In this document: positions 53,519 to 62,181 of the stretch, piece after piece | Numbering within the stretch: the stretch's first letter is position 1 | Layout of the letters: each line of letters starts with the position of its first letter | DNA from: Alienimonas californiensis | Lineage (GTDB): Bacteria; Planctomycetota; Planctomycetia; Planctomycetales; Planctomycetaceae | NCBI RefSeq assembly: GCF_007743815.1 | Contig: NZ_CP036265.1 | Coordinates: 522,501 to 586,500 of the forward strand | Length of the DNA: 64,000 bases | Direction: 5' to 3' | The notes under the pieces: generated by a model | Database searches by the model: none | What the model was told of the DNA's origin: nothing | What the model saw: the letters and a program-made list of their open reading frames with translations, nothing else | Program-made: the position numbers and the translations under genes

Positions 53519-54946
53519 ATGGCCGCCCGCGCGCAAAAGCGCATTTTAATGATCTCCACCCACGGCTACGTCGCCGCGGAGCCCGAATTCGGCAAGCCGG
53601 ACACCGGCGGACAGGTCGTTTACGTGCTGGAGTTGTCCAAGCACCTCGCCCGCCTGGGTTATCAAGTCGATATCGCCACCCGGCGATTTGAAGATCAGCC
53701 CGCGATCGAAGAGGTGGACGAACGCGTCCGCGTGCTGCGATTCGCCTGCGGCGGAAACGATTTCATTCCGAAGGAAATTCTGTGCAACCACATCCCCGAA
53801 TGGGTGCAGAACGCCGCCGCTTACTTTGCGGAAGAGGGACTGACCTACCAGTTCATTAACTCCCACTACTGGGACGCCGGGCTCGCGGGACAGGCCCTGA
53901 GCAACCGGCTCGCCGTGCCGCACCTGTTCACGCCGCACAGCATCGGGGCGTGGAAGCAGTCGCAGATGGACGGCGACCCGGCGGAGCTGGAAAAGAAATA
54001 CAACTTCGCCCACCGCATCCGCGAGGAGAAGACGGTCTTCGACGAGTGCGACGTCGTGATCGCCACCACCGGTCAGCAATACGACCTGATTACCGGCCAC
54101 GATTACGACACCCCGCCCGGCAAGGTCGCCGTCATCCCCCCGGGTTACGACGACACCCGCTTCTTCCCCGTCTCCCGGGCCTCCCGCAACGCGCTGAAGG
54201 AAGAGTACGACGCCAGCGGCCCCACGGTGATGGCTCTGGGTCGGCTGGCCCGCAATAAGGGCTACGACCTGCTGCTCAAGGCGATGCCCGCGGTGTTCGA
54301 CCGGGTGAAGGACGCCAAGCTGATCCTCGCCGTCGGCTCGGACGAATTGAACGAGCAGGAAAAGGAGCTCCAGGCCGAACTGGAGGAGATCGCCGCGGAC
54401 CTCGGCATCGAAGACCGCGTCGAGTTCCGCGGTTACGTGCCGGACGATCAGCTCGCGGATTATTACCGCATCGCGGACGTCTTCGCCCTGTGCAGCCGGT
54501 ACGAACCCTTCGGCATGACCGCCGTCGAGGCGATGGCCGTCGGCACCCCCACGGTCGTCACCACCGAGGGCGGCCTGTGGCCGCTGCTGGTCTGGGGCCT
54601 CGAAGCCCTTTACGCCAACCCGTTCGATCCCGACGCCTACGGCCACGCCATCGCCCAGATCCTCACCCACGAGCGGGTCAGCGATCAGTTGGCGAAGTAC
54701 GGTTCGCAGAAGGCCCGGGCGAAGTTCACTTGGACCGGCGTCGCCCAGCAGGTCCTGAACCTGCTGGATCAGGTCGACGACCCTGCGGAGCAGGAAACCG
54801 CCGCCTCCGTGGGGCTGGGCAAATACGCCGCCGCGGCGCCGCCGCTGCTCGCCACGGAGACGACCGACCGCGAGCGGCCGGGAGCGGGCGCCTCCCCCGT
54901 CGAGGCCGCCATGCCAGCGGAGCCGGTGCTGGAGGCGATCGCGTGA
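53519..54946 (+). CDS. GT4 glycosyltransferase: mannosylfructose-/sucrose-phosphate synthase-like
   Basis: 475 residues. N-terminal ISTHGYVAAEPEFGKPDTGG (nucleotide-sugar synthase start), VVYVLELSKHLARLGYQVDI and INSHYWDAGLAGQAL, then VMALGRLARNKGYDLLLKAM and the GT4 E-x7-E segment RYEPFGMTAVEAMAVGTPTV. This pattern is close to mannosylfructose-phosphate synthase and, more broadly, sucrose-phosphate synthase. It would make a sugar-phosphate precursor of a compatible solute from GDP-mannose or UDP-glucose. The C-terminal 50 residues are an unusual Pro/Ala/Glu tail. It overlaps the phosphatase gene by four bases (GTGA). Confidence 0.9.
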   Translation: MAARAQKRILMISTHGYVAAEPEFGKPDTGGQVVYVLELSKHLARLGYQVDIATRRFEDQPAIEEVDERVRVLRFACGGNDFIPKEILCNHIPEWVQNAAAYFAEEGLTYQFINSHYWDAGLAGQALSNRLAVPHLFTPHSIGAWKQSQMDGDPAELEKKYNFAHRIREEKTVFDECDVVIATTGQQYDLITGHDYDTPPGKVAVIPPGYDDTRFFPVSRASRNALKEEYDASGPTVMALGRLARNKGYDLLLKAMPAVFDRVKDAKLILAVGSDELNEQEKELQAELEEIAADLGIEDRVEFRGYVPDDQLADYYRIADVFALCSRYEPFGMTAVEAMAVGTPTVVTTEGGLWPLLVWGLEALYANPFDPDAYGHAIAQILTHERVSDQLAKYGSQKARAKFTWTGVAQQVLNLLDQVDDPAEQETAASVGLGKYAAAAPPLLATETTDRERPGAGASPVEAAMPAEPVLEAIA

Positions 54947-55761
54947 GCGGCGCAGGCCCCGCCCCTGACAATGCCCACGCTCCCCGGTTGGACTGGCTGC
55001 TGATTTCCGACGTGGACGGCACCCTGCTGGGGCCGGACCACGCCGACGCCGCCAGCGCCGACGCGGCCGCCCTCCGCGACTTCGCGGCGTTCTATACGGA
55101 ACGCCGCGAACGGGGGGAGTTGGGGCTGGTCCTCAGCAGCGGGCGGTTCGCCGCCAGCGTGCTGGAGAGCGTCGCCGCCACCGATCTGCCCACCCCCGAC
55201 GCCGTCATCGGCGGCGTCGGCACGGAGATCTTCGTTCGGGATCACCTCGGCGAGTTCCCCGAACCGTTGGCCGATTGGCCGGCGACGTTCGAGAACTGGG
55301 ACGGCGAGGCCGTCCGCTACGCCCTCGCCGTCGTCCCGCGGCTGATCGTCCAGCCGGAGAAGTTCCAGTCGGACTATAAAGCGAGCTACTACCTGCCGCG
55401 GGCCAGGCCGGGGGAGTTGGAAATGATCGAACGCCGCGTGCAGGACGCCGGCGTGGCGGCCCGGATCGTCTATAGCTCCGCCCGGGACCTCGACGTGCTG
55501 CCGGTCGCGGCGGACAAGGGGAACGCGGCGGTGTTCCTGTCCGAATGGTTCGGCGTGCCGCCGGAGCGGGTGATCGTCGCCGGGGACAGCGGCAACGACG
55601 CGGCGATGTTCCGCGGGGACTTCCGCGGCGTCGCCGTCGCCAATGCCCTGCCGGAGTTGCTCAACCACGATCACCCCCACCTGCACAAAGCGACCGGCGT
55701 CGCCGCCGCCGGCGTGCGGGAGGGGCTGGAACGCTGGTTCGGCCAAACGGCGTCAGGCTAG
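54943..55761 (+). CDS. HAD-family sucrose/mannosylfructose-phosphate phosphatase
   Basis: 272 residues from a GTG at 54943 (overlap GTGA with the synthase). The HAD motifs are SDVDGTLL (nucleophile Asp and acid Asp), LSSGRFAAS (Ser), ADKGNAAVFL (Lys) and VAGDSGNDAAMF (Asp pair), with the cap of the sucrose-phosphatase type (GGVGTEIFV, PRLIVQPEKFQSDYKASYYL). It removes the phosphate from the product of the preceding enzyme, so the two form a two-step operon. Its last nine bases overlap the convergent MscS gene. Confidence 0.93.
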   Translation: MSGAGPAPDNAHAPRLDWLLISDVDGTLLGPDHADAASADAAALRDFAAFYTERRERGELGLVLSSGRFAASVLESVAATDLPTPDAVIGGVGTEIFVRDHLGEFPEPLADWPATFENWDGEAVRYALAVVPRLIVQPEKFQSDYKASYYLPRARPGELEMIERRVQDAGVAARIVYSSARDLDVLPVAADKGNAAVFLSEWFGVPPERVIVAGDSGNDAAMFRGDFRGVAVANALPELLNHDHPHLHKATGVAAAGVREGLERWFGQTASG

Positions 55762-56928
55762 CGCCGGCGCCGACGCCGGGGCGGCGGCCTCGACGCCGCC
55801 GGCCTCGGCGACGGCCTGTTTGCCGCGGACCGTCAGGTCGCTGATGAACGCGAACTGATCCCGCATGTCGAACGGGTACGCCTTGACTTTATAATGCGTG
55901 CCCCAGGGGGTTTGCGCCAACATCACGACGGCGGACTGCTCGTAGCCGAGGTAGGCGCTGGTCAGGGCCACGTCCGTCAGCGCCGCCCGCACGCGTTCGG
56001 CGTCGTGATCGGGAGCGAGGTAAAAGTCCGCCACGCACATCAGCGTGCGGGCGCCGTCGTTGGAGTTGGCGACGTTCTCCGTCCAGATCGTCGAGTGCGG
56101 CACGAACACGGCGTCGTCCGCGGGGGTCCGCAGGGCCACGGTTCGCAGGCCGACGCCCATCACCTCCCCGTAATGATCGCCCAGCTTCACCCAGTCGCCG
56201 GGGCGGTAGGGCTTCTCGAATACGGCGACGATGCCGGCGATCAGACTGCTGACGTAGTCTTTGAAGGCGAAGCCGATGGCGACGCTCGCCGCCCCGGCGA
56301 CGAACAGCACGTTCTCCCGGGTGACAATGAAGATAATTCTTCCGACCCACAGGATCGCCAGCGTGAGCAGCCCCAACCGGGCGATCGGCACCAGTCCCAG
56401 CAGCGTGAGCCGCAACTGGCTGGGACCGCGGTCGGCCAGATAGGGCAGCGTCTTGCGGATCAGCCAGATCGCCAGCCAGGTGCCGGCGACGATCAGCCCG
56501 ATCTGCAGGAAGCTGATGTCCTGAAAATCGTTCAGCAGGCGAACGGTCTTTTCCGCCCCCTCCCCCGCGGTGGTTCCCGCGGCGTCTTTGACAGTGTCGA
56601 CGGCGTCCGCCACGCCCTCCGCGGAGTCTTCGACGGCGTCCGCCACGCCCTCCGCGGAGTCTTCGACGGCGTTCGCCACGCCCTCCGCGGAGTCTTCGGC
56701 GGCGTTCGCAGCGGCGGTGGACAGGTCGTCCGCCGCATCCGTTTCCCCGGCACCCTCGGACGCGACGGCGTTCTCGGCCTTCGCCCCGTTGGGGGGCGGC
56801 GCGTCCCCCGGGGGGGCGTCCGGCTCGGGCGGCGCCGGCGGCGCCGGGGTCGGGGACGAAGCGGCCGACGGTTCGTCCTCCGCCGGTTCGGCGGACGAGT
56901 TCTGAGCGTGGGGAATCACGGCGTCCAC
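55753..56928 (-). CDS. mscS: MscS-family mechanosensitive channel with repeat-bearing N-terminal region
   Basis: 391 residues. Residues 1-130 are disordered, Pro/Ala/Asp/Glu-rich, with four tandem 11-residue units of the form EDSAEGVADAV. Three hydrophobic helices follow (about 138-235). The MscS core is FVAGAASVAIGFAFKDYVSS, LIAGIVAVFEKPYRPGDWVK, GEVMGVGLRTVALRTPADDA and the VPHSTIWTENVANS beta-domain. It opens under membrane tension and releases solutes in hypo-osmotic shock. The unusual feature is the long repetitive leader. It follows a 459-residue unknown gene by 13 bases and faces the solute-synthesis operon. Confidence 0.92.
   Translation of the reverse strand: MDAVIPHAQNSSAEPAEDEPSAASSPTPAPPAPPEPDAPPGDAPPPNGAKAENAVASEGAGETDAADDLSTAAANAAEDSAEGVANAVEDSAEGVADAVEDSAEGVADAVDTVKDAAGTTAGEGAEKTVRLLNDFQDISFLQIGLIVAGTWLAIWLIRKTLPYLADRGPSQLRLTLLGLVPIARLGLLTLAILWVGRIIFIVTRENVLFVAGAASVAIGFAFKDYVSSLIAGIVAVFEKPYRPGDWVKLGDHYGEVMGVGLRTVALRTPADDAVFVPHSTIWTENVANSNDGARTLMCVADFYLAPDHDAERVRAALTDVALTSAYLGYEQSAVVMLAQTPWGTHYKVKAYPFDMRDQFAFISDLTVRGKQAVAEAGGVEAAAPASAPALA
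56599..56709 (-). repeat. 33-bp tandem repeat in the mscS N-terminal region
   Basis: Units 56599-56631, 56632-56664 and 56665-56697 are nearly identical (first two exact, third with one change), followed by a 12-base partial unit. Each encodes eleven residues of the form EDSAEGVADAV. Confidence 0.85.
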
Positions 56929-56941
56929 CAGAGAACGGCCA

Positions 56942-58321
56942 TCAAAGCGTGTCCAACGGAAAGCCGGACGCGGACAGACCGGCGCGGACCGAGGGGTACG
57001 CCGCCGGGGCGCAGGCCACCCGGTTCCCGGACCGACTGACGAACCCCGCCCCCGCCAGCGCCGACAGCACCCCCGCCCCGCCGCACTGCAACGCCGGCAG
57101 GGTGGCGAACAGTTCCGCCTCGGTCAGCGGGCCGTGAATGAGGAGCGACTGCAGCATCAGCAGGGCGTCCGGCTCGTGCCGCGCGGGCAAGGTGAACTCT
57201 TCCAGCGCGGCGACCCACAGCGTCTGCCGCTCCGGGTCGTCGGGGGGCGAGGCAGACTCGTCGGCCCCGTTCGCGGCGGCCCCGTTGCCGGCGGCGGCGT
57301 CCTGTTCCGCCTGCCGATGTGAAAGGTTTTCCGAGCGAAGGCTGCGGCGCCACAGGTCCCACGCCACCCAGGGCACCCCCAAGCTGCGGGCGGCGAGCGT
57401 GCGGTAATAGTTCGTCGCCGCCCCGTTCGGCGCGTCTCCGTTCGACGCGTCCTCCTGTTCTCCCTGCTTCAAGACGTGGCCGCCCGTGGCGGACAGGCGG
57501 AAGGAGACCGGATCCGACGAACCGTCGGCGGCCATCTCCCGAAACCATTCGGACAACCGTTCGGCGTCGAAGGCGACGAACGTGCGGCCGGCGGGCAGCA
57601 CGAGGTGGGCGTCCACGGCGATCTTCAGAAACGCCCACGCCCAACTATTACAGCCGATCACGACCCGGCGGTCCGCTCGGTCGATCGCCTTTAACAACGT
57701 CCGCACCGGTTCGAGCCCGTTGTGGCGACGCAGGAACCAACGCTCCAACCGCGGCACGACCAATGGACGGGCGTCCGCCTCGGCCCCGCGTTCGCTCCCC
57801 GCGGGCTCGCGCCCCGCCGGCTCGTCGTCGCGGGGCTGGGGGCGCAGGTCCGGCGGGCGCGAGGTGGGGGCGGTGAAGCCGCCCTTGCCGTCGCGGGGCG
57901 GCGGGGCGAGCACGTCCAGGCCATGCCGCTTCGCCCAGGCCGCGAGCAGCCCCTCCTCGTCGCCGTCGCCGTCGCCGGGCGGGAGCACGATCAGTTGCAG
58001 CCGGGGCACGAACGGGTCCGGCGGGCCCGTGGCCCAGTCCGTGAGGGCGGCGTCCAGTTCCCGCCGCAACGGGTCGCAGGACGGCCGGGCCCGGCCGGGG
58101 GCGAAGCCGCCGTCGGTCGCCCGTTGCAGCCGGTCCTCCGCAATCAGCGGGGCGGACTCCTCCACGGCTACAAAGACCTGTCTGAGCCGCGACCACCAAG
58201 ACCGCACCGCATCGTCCGCGGGCATCGCGGGATAGGCGTACTCGCCCAGCGATCGGAACGGCGCCGGAGCGGGGGCCGTGTCCTCAGCGGGGGAATCCGG
58301 CGGGGGGCGGTCGACGGGCAT
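56942..58321 (-). CDS. Unknown cytosolic protein upstream of mscS
   Basis: 459 residues from ATG 58321. No signal peptide or membrane helix. An N-terminal Pro-rich segment leads to LGEYAYPAMPADDAVRSWWS and DRLQRATDGGFAPG. A middle Rossmann-like part has LQLIVLPPGDGDGDEEGLLA, then VVIGCNSWAWAFLKIAVDAH and TFVAFDAERLSEWFREMAAD. The C terminus has LLMLQSLLIHGPLTEAELFA and GAGVLSALAGAGFVSR, which look like a winged helix. A low-complexity loop contains NGDAPNGAATN. It precedes mscS by 13 bases in one operon. I recognise no family; a regulatory partner for the channel is only a guess. Confidence 0.72.
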   Translation of the reverse strand: MPVDRPPPDSPAEDTAPAPAPFRSLGEYAYPAMPADDAVRSWWSRLRQVFVAVEESAPLIAEDRLQRATDGGFAPGRARPSCDPLRRELDAALTDWATGPPDPFVPRLQLIVLPPGDGDGDEEGLLAAWAKRHGLDVLAPPPRDGKGGFTAPTSRPPDLRPQPRDDEPAGREPAGSERGAEADARPLVVPRLERWFLRRHNGLEPVRTLLKAIDRADRRVVIGCNSWAWAFLKIAVDAHLVLPAGRTFVAFDAERLSEWFREMAADGSSDPVSFRLSATGGHVLKQGEQEDASNGDAPNGAATNYYRTLAARSLGVPWVAWDLWRRSLRSENLSHRQAEQDAAAGNGAAANGADESASPPDDPERQTLWVAALEEFTLPARHEPDALLMLQSLLIHGPLTEAELFATLPALQCGGAGVLSALAGAGFVSRSGNRVACAPAAYPSVRAGLSASGFPLDTL

Positions 58322-58465
58322 GGGGCACGCAAACCGTAATCCCCCCGCCGCCCCCCCGCCGCTCCGTTCCCGCCGCGAACGCGTCCCGCGGCCCTTCCTC
58401 CGGCCGGCCGGTACGGTCGCATCAGTTCGCCGCCCGTCCATATTGCCGCCCCGCCCGTGCGCCCG

Positions 58466-59266
58466 TCACTTCGCCAGCGGGCGCCAGCCGTGGGCGGCGA
58501 GTTGTTCGTCCAAATACGCCTTCACCTCCGGCTCCAGCTCGAACCCCGCGGCGCTGGGCGGCTGGCCGAGCGCCCGCCGCATCGCGTTGTGCATCAGGTA
58601 GCGGCCGGGGCCGTGGTTCATGTGAATCGCGTCGCGGCCCACGTCGTCCAGCGATTTGAACGGGCCGCGGCCGGCTTCAATGTCCTCGTGCAGGGCGTAC
58701 AGCAGTTCGTAACAGTTCGTCGTACGAATCTCCCGGCCGGGCAGCGCCGTGCGGAGTTTCTTCAAGACGGCGTCGAAATAGGCGGGGCTGGGCTGCATCG
58801 GGCCGTCGGCGTCGTTCGCCTCGTAGGCGGCGGCGAACTTCGCCAGGTGCGTCCAGGCGGTGTGCAGCACGACGACGGCGTCCGGCTGCTGCGCGGCGAA
58901 CTCCGCGATGATCGCCGCGTCCTCCGCCGGCGTCGTGCCGTGGTGCGGCTGGACGGAGAGAAAATCGTAATCCCCCTCCGCCAGCGCCTGCGGCCAGGGG
59001 GTCGAGCTCTGCACGCAGTGCCCGTCGGGGTTCTCGCGGATGAACGTCAGGTTCTTGCCGCAGTAGATGTGCCACTGGACGAGCCCGGCGTCCGTCCCGT
59101 CCAGCCGGCTGGGCAGCGTGTCCGCGGTCAGGCTGTTGCCGATGAGGTAAACCCGCGGCCCGGCCTGCTTCGCGGGCTCTTCGCCGGCGGGTTCCTGAGC
59201 GAAGCCAGCGGGCGCCGCGAGCAGCGCGGCGGCGAGTCCAAACAGCGACAGACGGGCGAACGACAT
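58466..59266 (-). CDS. Secreted SGNH-hydrolase-like protein
   Basis: 266 residues. The signal peptide ends GFA-QEP near residue 24. RVYLIGNSLTADTLP provides the SGNH block I Ser with the Gly-Asn, and VGRDAIHMNHGPGRYLM the C-terminal Asp/His pair. The middle contains YDFLSVQPHHGTTPAEDAAI. This suggests an SGNH/GDSL-fold esterase or acetyltransferase acting in the periplasm, but the fold is more divergent than classical GDSL enzymes. Patatin-family phospholipase follows upstream on the same strand (86 bases). Confidence 0.7.
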   Translation of the reverse strand: MSFARLSLFGLAAALLAAPAGFAQEPAGEEPAKQAGPRVYLIGNSLTADTLPSRLDGTDAGLVQWHIYCGKNLTFIRENPDGHCVQSSTPWPQALAEGDYDFLSVQPHHGTTPAEDAAIIAEFAAQQPDAVVVLHTAWTHLAKFAAAYEANDADGPMQPSPAYFDAVLKKLRTALPGREIRTTNCYELLYALHEDIEAGRGPFKSLDDVGRDAIHMNHGPGRYLMHNAMRRALGQPPSAAGFELEPEVKAYLDEQLAAHGWRPLAK

Positions 59267-59351
59267 CGGGGCGTTTCATCGGGGAGCGGGCGGGCAGCGC
59301 CGACCTTGCCGCGTCGGCCGCGGTCCCGTCAACGAACTGTGGATCGCCCCC

Positions 59352-60404
59352 TCACACAGCGGCCGAGGCAGCGGGGAAGAACCGGGCGATCGCTTCGTCC
59401 CCCACCTCCGCGGCGGCGGCTTCGCCCAGGTCGAACAGGGCTTCCAGCTTGTCGGCAGCATCCAGCCGCCAGGTGACGTCCGGCAGGTCGAAGTTCACTC
59501 CCATCAGGCGGTCGCCGAGGAAGAACTCCGCCGGCAACTCCGTGCCCTGCTGCATGCTGTGGCCCATCACGTCCGCGATATGCCGGGCCCAGTACAGGCT
59601 GCCGGCGTCCGCCCCCGGCGGGCTGAGGGAGTAGGTCGCCCGGCCGGTGCCCAGGGAGAGCACCTCGATCCCGGTCACGTCGACCGCCTTCTCATAGTCC
59701 GAGCGGCGATCGTGCGCGGCGTCCTCCAGACCGGCGGCGCCGCTGGTGAGGGCGACGGCCTCCGCGACCGCCAGCACCGTCGGGTTGTTCGCCCACACGC
59801 CACCGTCGCAGTAGGCCTCGCCGTCGATCACCTTGTGCGGGAAATAGGTCGGCGCCGCGGTCGCGGCGACCAGCAGGTCCACGAGCTTTAATTCCCGCTG
59901 ACAGCCCCGCCCCCCCGGCAGGTGTCCGGTCCGGAACAGGTGGATGCGGCCCCGCGACAGGTTCACCGCCGGCACGATCAGCCGGGCGGCGTCCAGTTCG
60001 CCCAGCGTGCGGTCGCCGAAGGCGGTGACGAAGGCGTCGGCGAGGTGAAACGGGCAGTACCGGGCCCGGAACAGTTCGTCCATCGGCATGCCGGTCTTCT
60101 GCCAGAACAGCCGACTCGCCAGCGGATACAGCGGCCGCACGCTGGTGCGGGGACGGAAGGGCTCGCGGGCGTGAAAAATCTCCGGCCCCTGCTCCCGATA
60201 GAACTGCACGAGCCGTTGGGCCGTGAGGCCGGACGCCAACCCGCAGGCGAGGATGCCCCCGGTGCTGGTCCCGGCCAGCAGGTCGAAGTGGGCCGCCAGC
60301 GGCTTGCCGTTCGCCGGGACGACTCGCCGCTCCAGCGCCGCCAGAAAGCCGGCGCCGAACGCCCCGCGGAGGCCGCCGCCGTCGAGGGAGAGGATGCGAA
60401 ACAT
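59352..60404 (-). CDS. Patatin-like phospholipase
   Basis: 350 residues. The oxyanion motif GGGLRG is at residues 9-14, the nucleophile elbow GTSTGG at 45-50 with Ser47, and the catalytic Asp in YCDGGVWANNP at Asp200. ATAAPTYFPHKVIDG lies before it. No signal peptide, so the enzyme acts on membrane or cytosolic lipids. It belongs to the general bacterial patatin group. CBASS phospholipase effectors share this fold, but no cyclic-nucleotide synthase gene is present nearby, so defence is unlikely on present evidence. Confidence 0.9.
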   Translation of the reverse strand: MFRILSLDGGGLRGAFGAGFLAALERRVVPANGKPLAAHFDLLAGTSTGGILACGLASGLTAQRLVQFYREQGPEIFHAREPFRPRTSVRPLYPLASRLFWQKTGMPMDELFRARYCPFHLADAFVTAFGDRTLGELDAARLIVPAVNLSRGRIHLFRTGHLPGGRGCQRELKLVDLLVAATAAPTYFPHKVIDGEAYCDGGVWANNPTVLAVAEAVALTSGAAGLEDAAHDRRSDYEKAVDVTGIEVLSLGTGRATYSLSPPGADAGSLYWARHIADVMGHSMQQGTELPAEFFLGDRLMGVNFDLPDVTWRLDAADKLEALFDLGEAAAAEVGDEAIARFFPAASAAV

Positions 60405-60581
60405 CGGCGGCGGGCTGGGGCGGTTCAGAACGGCGGGCGAACCGCGTCCAAGCGACCCGCGGCCGCGAATCGTTATAGCGGCGGGGCGCCGTCACGACCG
60501 CCGCGTCGGGCCGCGGGATTACGGCTGCGTCGGAAGGGGGGCGGGTTCGGGGTGTCGCGGGGCGGGGCGAGCGGCATGATG

Positions 60582-60616
60582 GGGGCGTCCGCCCCGCCTC
60601 GTGGGGCGTCCGCCCC
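60582..60616. repeat. Direct copies of GGGGCGTCCGCCCC
   Basis: Exact 14-base copies at 60582-60595 and 60603-60616, each an imperfect inverted repeat, lie just before the flavoprotein gene. Confidence 0.5.
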
Positions 60617-60639
60617 CCGTTCGTCCCCGTCGTCCGTCA

Positions 60640-62160
60640 ATGTTCGACCCGCCGTTCCCCCCGGATCGCACCCCGCCCCATCGGCTGCGGTGCGACGTCG
60701 CCGTGCTGGGCGCCGGGTTCGGCGGCAGCCTGATCGCCTGCTGCCTGCGGGCCTGCGGCCGCAGCGTGGCGCTGATCGACTCCGGCCGACTGCCGCGGTT
60801 CGCGCTGGGGGAGACGCTCACGCCGTACGCCGCCGCCCTGCTGACGGCGCTGGCGGAGCGCTACCGCCTGAACTGGCTCCCCCCCCTGCTGGACCCGGCG
60901 GACGGGGACCGCGGCGGCCCCGGAGTGCGGTCCGGCCGCCACCGCGGGACCGTGTGGGCGCCCGTCGGCCCGGTCGGGGGGAACGGCGGCGGCGAGGAGG
61001 CCGGCGCCCCGCTGATCGTGCCCGCCGTCGGCCTCGGCGGCGCCCTCTGGCACCGGGGGGACGTGGACGCCTTCGCCGCCGCCCGGGCCGTCGCCGCGGA
61101 CGCGGTCTTTTTCGATCGCACCGCCCTGCACTCCGCCGAACGCCGCTCCGGGGGCGGCTACCTGCTGACCGGAACCCGCGACGAACGGGGCGTCGCCCCC
61201 GCCGGCTTCGTGCACAAACCCGACAGCCCGGTGCGGATCGAGGCGGACTTTCTGATCGACGCGGGCCCCCCCGGCGGGACGGGGCGAACCGATGGGGACG
61301 CCGGCCTCGCCGGTCTGCTGGGGCTGCCGGACGGGCTTTCCACCCTCGCCTCCCGCACGCGACTGACGTTCGCCCACCTCAGCGCGCTGGACCCGCCGAA
61401 CCTGCCGATCGCCGACCAGAACGACCCCGCGGACGAAGCGATCGTGCACCACGTCTTCGCGGACGGCTGGTACCGCGAGCTGCGGTTCGCGGACGGCACC
61501 GCCAGCGTGGCCCGCTCCGGCCTGTTTGAGGAGCCTGTTCCGGGCGTCGCCGGGGCGAACGGCGACGGTTCGAACGGCGCTTGGGCGGACCCGTTCCGGC
61601 TGGTCGGCTGGGGCGGGCTGGCGGAGCGGCACGGGCGGTCGGTGCACGCGGCGCCGGAGACCGGGCCGTGCTCCCCGGGCCGGTTCCAACGCCGCGTCGG
61701 CCGCGTCGCCGGGGCGGACTACGCCCTGCTGCCCGCCGCCGCCGCCGCGATCGACCCGCTGCACGACACCGACCTGACCCACACCGCCGCCGCCGTGCTG
61801 CGGCTGGGCGACCTGCTGGACTCCCACTGGGGCCGCCCCTCGCAGGCCGCGGCGCTGGAGCGTTACGCCGCCACGCTGGACCGGGAACTGACCCGGATCG
61901 ACGGCCTCGCGGCGCCGGCCTACGCGGCGCTGGGCGATTGGGAGACGTTCCGCCTGGCCGTCCAACTGCACGACGCGGCGGCCGCCGATCTCTCGGCGGA
62001 CGAGGAGGGCGGCGAGTTCCTGCTGGCCGAGAACGCCGACTTCACCGCCGCGGCGAGCGATTTCGCCGCGGGCGTGGGCCGCCGGAGCGCCGCCGAACTC
62101 GCCGCCGCCCTGCGGGCCCGCCTGCCGCACGCCGCCGACCGCTTCGGCGTCTCGGCCTGA
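60640..62160 (+). CDS. FAD-dependent oxidoreductase (halogenase/GlcD-like lineage unclear)
   Basis: 506 residues from ATG 60640. The dinucleotide-binding motif VAVLGAGFGGSLIA is at residues 20-33 and SVALIDSGRLPRFALGETLT follows, resembling the N-terminal FAD domain of tryptophan-halogenase-like flavoproteins. YALLPAAAAAIDPLHDTDL closes the second FAD-contact strand. The C-terminal 150 residues are helical and contain ELTRIDGLAAPAYAALGDWE. The WxWxIP motif of true halogenases is not seen. Substrate unknown. Confidence 0.78.
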   Translation: MFDPPFPPDRTPPHRLRCDVAVLGAGFGGSLIACCLRACGRSVALIDSGRLPRFALGETLTPYAAALLTALAERYRLNWLPPLLDPADGDRGGPGVRSGRHRGTVWAPVGPVGGNGGGEEAGAPLIVPAVGLGGALWHRGDVDAFAAARAVAADAVFFDRTALHSAERRSGGGYLLTGTRDERGVAPAGFVHKPDSPVRIEADFLIDAGPPGGTGRTDGDAGLAGLLGLPDGLSTLASRTRLTFAHLSALDPPNLPIADQNDPADEAIVHHVFADGWYRELRFADGTASVARSGLFEEPVPGVAGANGDGSNGAWADPFRLVGWGGLAERHGRSVHAAPETGPCSPGRFQRRVGRVAGADYALLPAAAAAIDPLHDTDLTHTAAAVLRLGDLLDSHWGRPSQAAALERYAATLDRELTRIDGLAAPAYAALGDWETFRLAVQLHDAAAADLSADEEGGEFLLAENADFTAAASDFAAGVGRRSAAELAAALRARLPHAADRFGVSA

Positions 62161-62181
62161 TCGTTCCGTGGCGCCCCGGTT

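Noticed and set aside
56599-56709. Regular 33-bp repeats, considered as a CRISPR array
   Set aside because: There are no spacers between the units, they are in frame with mscS, and no cas gene is present.
59352-60404. Patatin considered as a CBASS defence effector
   Set aside because: No CD-NTase, ubiquitin-like or HORMA gene lies nearby, and the neighbours are an esterase-like and a flavoprotein gene.
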